Shown: one piece after another, positions 60,872 to 64,000 of the stretch
Layout of the letters: each line of letters starts with the position of its first letter
Position numbering within the stretch: position 1 is the stretch's first letter
Assembly (NCBI GenBank): GCA_934668875.1
Contig: CAKUON010000010.1
Location: 1 to 64,000, forward strand
Length of the DNA stretch: 64,000 nt
Reading direction: 5' to 3'
Origin: an uncultured Collinsella sp.
GTDB lineage: Bacteria > Actinomycetota > Coriobacteriia > Coriobacteriales > Coriobacteriaceae
Program-made: the position numbers and the translations under genes
The notes under the pieces: model-generated
The model's input: the letters and a program-made list of their open reading frames with translations, nothing else
What the model was told of the DNA's origin: nothing
Database searches by the model: none

Positions 60872-62269
60872 ATGGCAAAGGATTTCAACAAGATATCGAA
60901 AGATATCGTCGAGAAGGTCGGTGGTGCCGACAATATCGAGAAGGTCATGCACTGCATGACGCGTCTTCGCCTCGTTCTTCGAGACGAGGGTAAGGCGAAT
61001 CTCGATGGGCTCAAGCAGGTCGAGGGCGTTATCAATGTCACGGTGGCAGCCGGCCAGTACCAAGTGGTCTACGGAACCTCGGTCCCCAAGCTGTACGACG
61101 CAGTCGTCAAGAACTACGGTCTCGAGTCCCGCGCCGGCGGCACGGTGGGCGAGGACCAAGCCGAAGCGGGCGGCACGAAGAAGAAGAAGGTAAATCTCTT
61201 CAACATGCTCATCGACACCATTGCCGGTGTATTTCTTCCCATTATCCCGGCGCTCGGAGCCGTTGGCATCCTCAAGGGTATCCTTGTCGCGTGCACCACG
61301 CTCGGTGTTCTTAGTGACCAGAGCGACACCTATCGCGTCCTCTATGCGCTTGCTCAGGGCTTCTTCTATTATCTGCCGCTCGCATTGAGTATTTCGGCAG
61401 CGGAGAAGTTCAAGGGCAACAAATTCGTGGTCCTCTCCGTCGTCATGGCCATGATCTATCCCGATATGATTCCCGCGATGTTTGAGCATCCGGTTCTTAA
61501 GCTCTTCGGCTTTGTGCCTCTGACCATGATCGATTACACCTCGACCGTTATCCCGGCAATCGTCGTTGCGTGGTTTACGTCGCGCCTCGAGTCTCTGATT
61601 CACAAATGGATGCCCGATGTCGTCGATATGATTCTCACTCCGCTCGTCACCATTTTTGTCGCCCTGCCTGTTTCGATGATGATTATCGGTCCGGCCACCT
61701 ACTATCTGGGCGTGTGGATGGCAAATGTGTACCAGTACGTCTTTGGCCTGGCTCCCGTCGTCGCCGGTGGTGTCCTTGGCGCTCTTTGGCCCATCGCCAT
61801 CGTTTTCGGTCTGCACTGGGGCTTTATCCCCATCGCCATTCAGCAGATCTCCACGCTTGGGGGCGACTCTTTCTCTCCTATCACCGTTGCTTGCAACTTC
61901 GCGACGATGGGTGCCTGCGTTGCGGTATTTCTTAAGACCAAGAATGTCAAGGTCAAAGAAGTCGCTGGCAGCGCTGCGTTTTCGGCGATTCTCGGTGGCA
62001 TTACCGAGCCGGGCGTGTACGGCGTGACGCTTAAGTACAAAAAGCCGTTCGTTGCCTGCTGCATCTTTACGGGCATTGCCGGCGTGATCATGTCCTTTAG
62101 CGCTACCGCGTGGCCTGGAATCATGACGGTGAGCTTCCTCACCCTTCCGGCGCTTTCGCTTCTTCCTGGCGGCATGTTTACCCTGGTGGCCGCGTTGCTC
62201 GGCTTCTTTGGAACCGCAATCGCCACATATCTCTTCGGTTTCGACGATTCGATGGTCGAAGAGTCCTAG
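60872..62269 (+). CDS. PTS transporter subunit EIIBC, glucoside family
   Basis: The 465-residue protein has an N-terminal EIIB domain with the phosphocysteine Cys28 in MHCMTRLRL, a charged linker (GGTKKKKVNLF) and an EIIC membrane domain of about ten helices containing FGLHWGFIPI and GGITEPGVYGVTLKYK. No EIIA domain is fused, so it must borrow one. The glucose/sucrose/beta-glucoside superfamily is indicated, but the precise sugar is not. It heads the operon with GH43 and is divergent from AraC. Confidence 0.9.
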   Translation: MAKDFNKISKDIVEKVGGADNIEKVMHCMTRLRLVLRDEGKANLDGLKQVEGVINVTVAAGQYQVVYGTSVPKLYDAVVKNYGLESRAGGTVGEDQAEAGGTKKKKVNLFNMLIDTIAGVFLPIIPALGAVGILKGILVACTTLGVLSDQSDTYRVLYALAQGFFYYLPLALSISAAEKFKGNKFVVLSVVMAMIYPDMIPAMFEHPVLKLFGFVPLTMIDYTSTVIPAIVVAWFTSRLESLIHKWMPDVVDMILTPLVTIFVALPVSMMIIGPATYYLGVWMANVYQYVFGLAPVVAGGVLGALWPIAIVFGLHWGFIPIAIQQISTLGGDSFSPITVACNFATMGACVAVFLKTKNVKVKEVAGSAAFSAILGGITEPGVYGVTLKYKKPFVACCIFTGIAGVIMSFSATAWPGIMTVSFLTLPALSLLPGGMFTLVAALLGFFGTAIATYLFGFDDSMVEES

Positions 62270-62338
62270 GTTACATTTGTCCCTCCCTTTGCGGGGCCGC
62301 GTTGAGCGGCCCCGCTCCGTCTATCCTGAAAGGTTCAC

Positions 62339-63832
62339 ATGGAATTCAGTAATCCATTGCTGCGCGGACTCTACCCCGATCCGTCAATCTGCAAGGTGGG
62401 AGATACTTACTACCTGGTGTGTTCGACATTTGAGTACTGGCCGGCCGTGCCGATTTTCGCCAGCAAGAACTTGGTCGATTGGGAGCAGATCGGAAATGTG
62501 CTCGATCGTCCAGGCCAGATCAACCTCTTGGATGCCGAGGCGTCACAGGGTATTTTTGCGCCAACCATCAGGTTTCATAATGGACTGTTCTATATGGTTA
62601 CCACGGTGACAGGGCCGTCTTCGGGGGAGGCTCCCATCAGCCTCACGAACTTCTTCGTCACCGCTACCGACCCCGCGGGCCCTTGGTCCGATCCCGTGGT
62701 CGTGGATGTCGACGGTATCGATCCGTCGCTGTTTTGGGAAGACGGCAATGCGTATATGCAGTACGCAGGCCGCGGCAAGATCATGCAGGTGCGTATCGAC
62801 GATGTGACGGGCGAAGTGCTCGAAGGTCCCCGACTGCTTACGACCGGCTGCGGCGGCAGAGACGTCGAGGGCCCACATATGTGGGTTCGCGACGGCTGGT
62901 ATTACCTGTTGATGGCCGAAGGCGGTACGCGCGAAGGACATCATGTGACGATGATGCGCGGAAAGGACGTGTGGGGTCCTTTTGAGCCGTCCCCGCACGG
63001 CCCGGTGGCCATCAATCGCGATCTGCGCGTTCCCGTTCAGCGCGTGGGGCATGCCGATTGGGTTGTGGGCCCCGACGGCGATGACTATCTGGTGCTGCTT
63101 GGCGTGCGCGAGGTATCCCATCGTTCGCTTTTGGGCCGAGAGACCATGCTGTGCCATGCGTCGTGGACGCAAGACGGATGGCTTATTGCCGACGGTCAGC
63201 ATGTCGCGGCGTCCTGGGATTGCGCCTTAAAGGGAGCTGCGGAGGATGATTGGTCCTTTGAGCTCGATATGGAACAACACGAGATGCCATCCCGCATCGT
63301 ATCGCCGCGCACACCTAACCGCTCTTTCTATCAAATGGGCGCCGGAGTGCTCTATATGACGGGCAATGGCCACGGGCTGCGATCGGGTGATTCGTGTTGT
63401 TGGGGTGTTCGACAGCCGGAGTTCGATGTCCGCATGCGAACGGTCGTTGACATGTCGCTGCTTGGATCCGAGGAAGACGAAATTGGCCTTGCGATTCTGT
63501 CGACCAATAAGAGCCACCTTTCGATTTTCCTGACTCTCCGGGAAGACAAGACGGTCGTCGCGGTGCGTCGCTCGGTTCTTGATATCGAAGACGTGAAGGT
63601 CTTTACGTTGGATGGACTTGAGAAGGACGTTGAGCTTGCCATCGATGGCAGCCGCTCTGCCTATCGGTTCTCGGTCAATGGCATCGAGCTCATGGAAACG
63701 CCGACGGCTCATGTGACCGTCGAAAACGCGGGAACGCAAAATACCGGCGTCATTGACTGCCTGTTTGTATCTGGTGAGGCAAGGGCACAGCTGAGCGCCT
63801 TTGAGGTTGCAGTGAAAGAGGGATCAAAATGA
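62339..63832 (+). CDS. Glycoside hydrolase family 43 enzyme
   Basis: The 497-residue protein has the five-bladed propeller features of GH43: base Asp14 in YPDPSIC, the pKa-modulating Asp (~127) in DGIDPSLFW and the acid Glu (~175) in RDVEGPHMW, followed by a C-terminal beta-sandwich of about 190 residues. GH43 enzymes act as beta-xylosidases or alpha-arabinofuranosidases. There is no signal peptide, so it is cytosolic and would cleave a sugar brought in by the PTS. It overlaps the next gene by 4 bases. Confidence 0.9.
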   Translation: MEFSNPLLRGLYPDPSICKVGDTYYLVCSTFEYWPAVPIFASKNLVDWEQIGNVLDRPGQINLLDAEASQGIFAPTIRFHNGLFYMVTTVTGPSSGEAPISLTNFFVTATDPAGPWSDPVVVDVDGIDPSLFWEDGNAYMQYAGRGKIMQVRIDDVTGEVLEGPRLLTTGCGGRDVEGPHMWVRDGWYYLLMAEGGTREGHHVTMMRGKDVWGPFEPSPHGPVAINRDLRVPVQRVGHADWVVGPDGDDYLVLLGVREVSHRSLLGRETMLCHASWTQDGWLIADGQHVAASWDCALKGAAEDDWSFELDMEQHEMPSRIVSPRTPNRSFYQMGAGVLYMTGNGHGLRSGDSCCWGVRQPEFDVRMRTVVDMSLLGSEEDEIGLAILSTNKSHLSIFLTLREDKTVVAVRRSVLDIEDVKVFTLDGLEKDVELAIDGSRSAYRFSVNGIELMETPTAHVTVENAGTQNTGVIDCLFVSGEARAQLSAFEVAVKEGSK

Positions 63833-64000
63833 TCAAGCACACGACGATTTTTTCGATGAATCCTGCCGAAGTCGACGCTTCGGAGCGCATGTGGGCGGCG
63901 CTTGAGCGCGCGGCAAAGGCGAGCCCTCTCGTGGTTGAGGCCGAGGGCGGCATCATGCTCTCCTCCGAAAAGACGGCCGACTCCGATTCGGCCGAGGCCC
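63829..64000 (+). CDS. Start of an unidentified gene in the PTS-GH43 operon (3' end outside window)
   Basis: ATG at 63829 overlaps the GH43 stop (ATGA). The first 57 codons encode TTIFSMNPAEVDASERMWAA and then an acidic stretch. Only this fragment is visible, so no family is assigned. Tight overlap shows it belongs to the same operon and probably the same sugar pathway. Confidence 0.7.
   Translation, partial: MIKHTTIFSMNPAEVDASERMWAALERAAKASPLVVEAEGGIMLSSEKTADSDSAEA

Noticed and set aside
1..64000. tRNA and rRNA genes
   Set aside because: No cloverleaf-like segments with TTCGA/GTTC T-arms and acceptor pairing, and no rRNA sequence, were recognised by eye; a covariance-model scan would be needed to exclude them.

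Overview
The window is high-GC DNA with dense, mostly monocistronic or short-operon genes, MPDTG/LANTG-type cell-wall sorting signals, membrane-bound LuxR regulators, OFA-type MFS carriers, PTS genes and a short bacterial SRP RNA. This combination suggests a Gram-positive gut actinobacterium of the class Coriobacteriia, most probably Collinsella. That is an inference from protein character; no database search was possible.

Layout. 0-4.6 kb: 3' end of a large repeat-built adhesin, then the SRP RNA gene. 4.8-7.0 kb: a graveyard of mobile-element relics (truncated DUF4143 ATPase, half an XRE regulator, IstB tail of an IS21 element, dispersed repeats). 7.1-12.0 kb: a small sortase-anchored coiled-coil protein and a heterodimeric ABC exporter. 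12.1-17.4 kb: two near-twin DUF4143 AAA ATPases, with frameshifted small secreted or membrane genes around them. 17.5-23.4 kb: a two-module membrane LuxR protein, then a small secreted protein with its own two-permease plus ATPase transporter and an exported accessory protein. 23.4-28.6 kb: accessory DNA rich in palindromes, gene fragments, a RiPP-precursor-like ORF and a 50-residue membrane peptide. 28.9-30.3 kb: a fourth DUF4143-type ATPase bracketed by palindromes. 30.6-32.7 kb: flavodoxin, TetR regulator and 7-TM protein. 32.7-38.2 kb: one large sortase-anchored protein gene flanked on both sides by arrays of about 62-bp hairpin units and, outside these, by inverted copies of another element. 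38.2-54 kb: core-like genes (LTA-synthase-like sulfatase, nitroreductase, Kup, KdpD/KdpE-like two-component system, RlmKL, HAD phosphatase, transaldolase-like aldolase, Tex). 54-58.4 kb: SDR/MFS/Gfo-Idh operon with a divergent LysR regulator. 58.6-64 kb: a GGDEF protein, then an AraC regulator divergent from a PTS EIIBC-GH43 sugar operon cut by the window end.

How the parts work together. Kup and the Kdp-like sensor/regulator probably form a potassium module. The TetR palindrome occurs before its own gene and before the 7-TM gene. AraC, PTS and GH43 form a sugar-utilisation unit. The secreted protein at 19.8 kb, its ABC transporter and the LuxR protein resemble a small exported-peptide (bacteriocin-like) locus.

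The most unusual structures are: (i) DUF4143-type ATPase genes, each preceded by its own 22-23-bp-period repeat of different sequence; (ii) the mirrored hairpin arrays around the 1362-residue surface protein; (iii) the duplicated membrane LuxR protein; and (iv) an RlmKL whose N-terminal methyltransferase has lost its NPPY motif.
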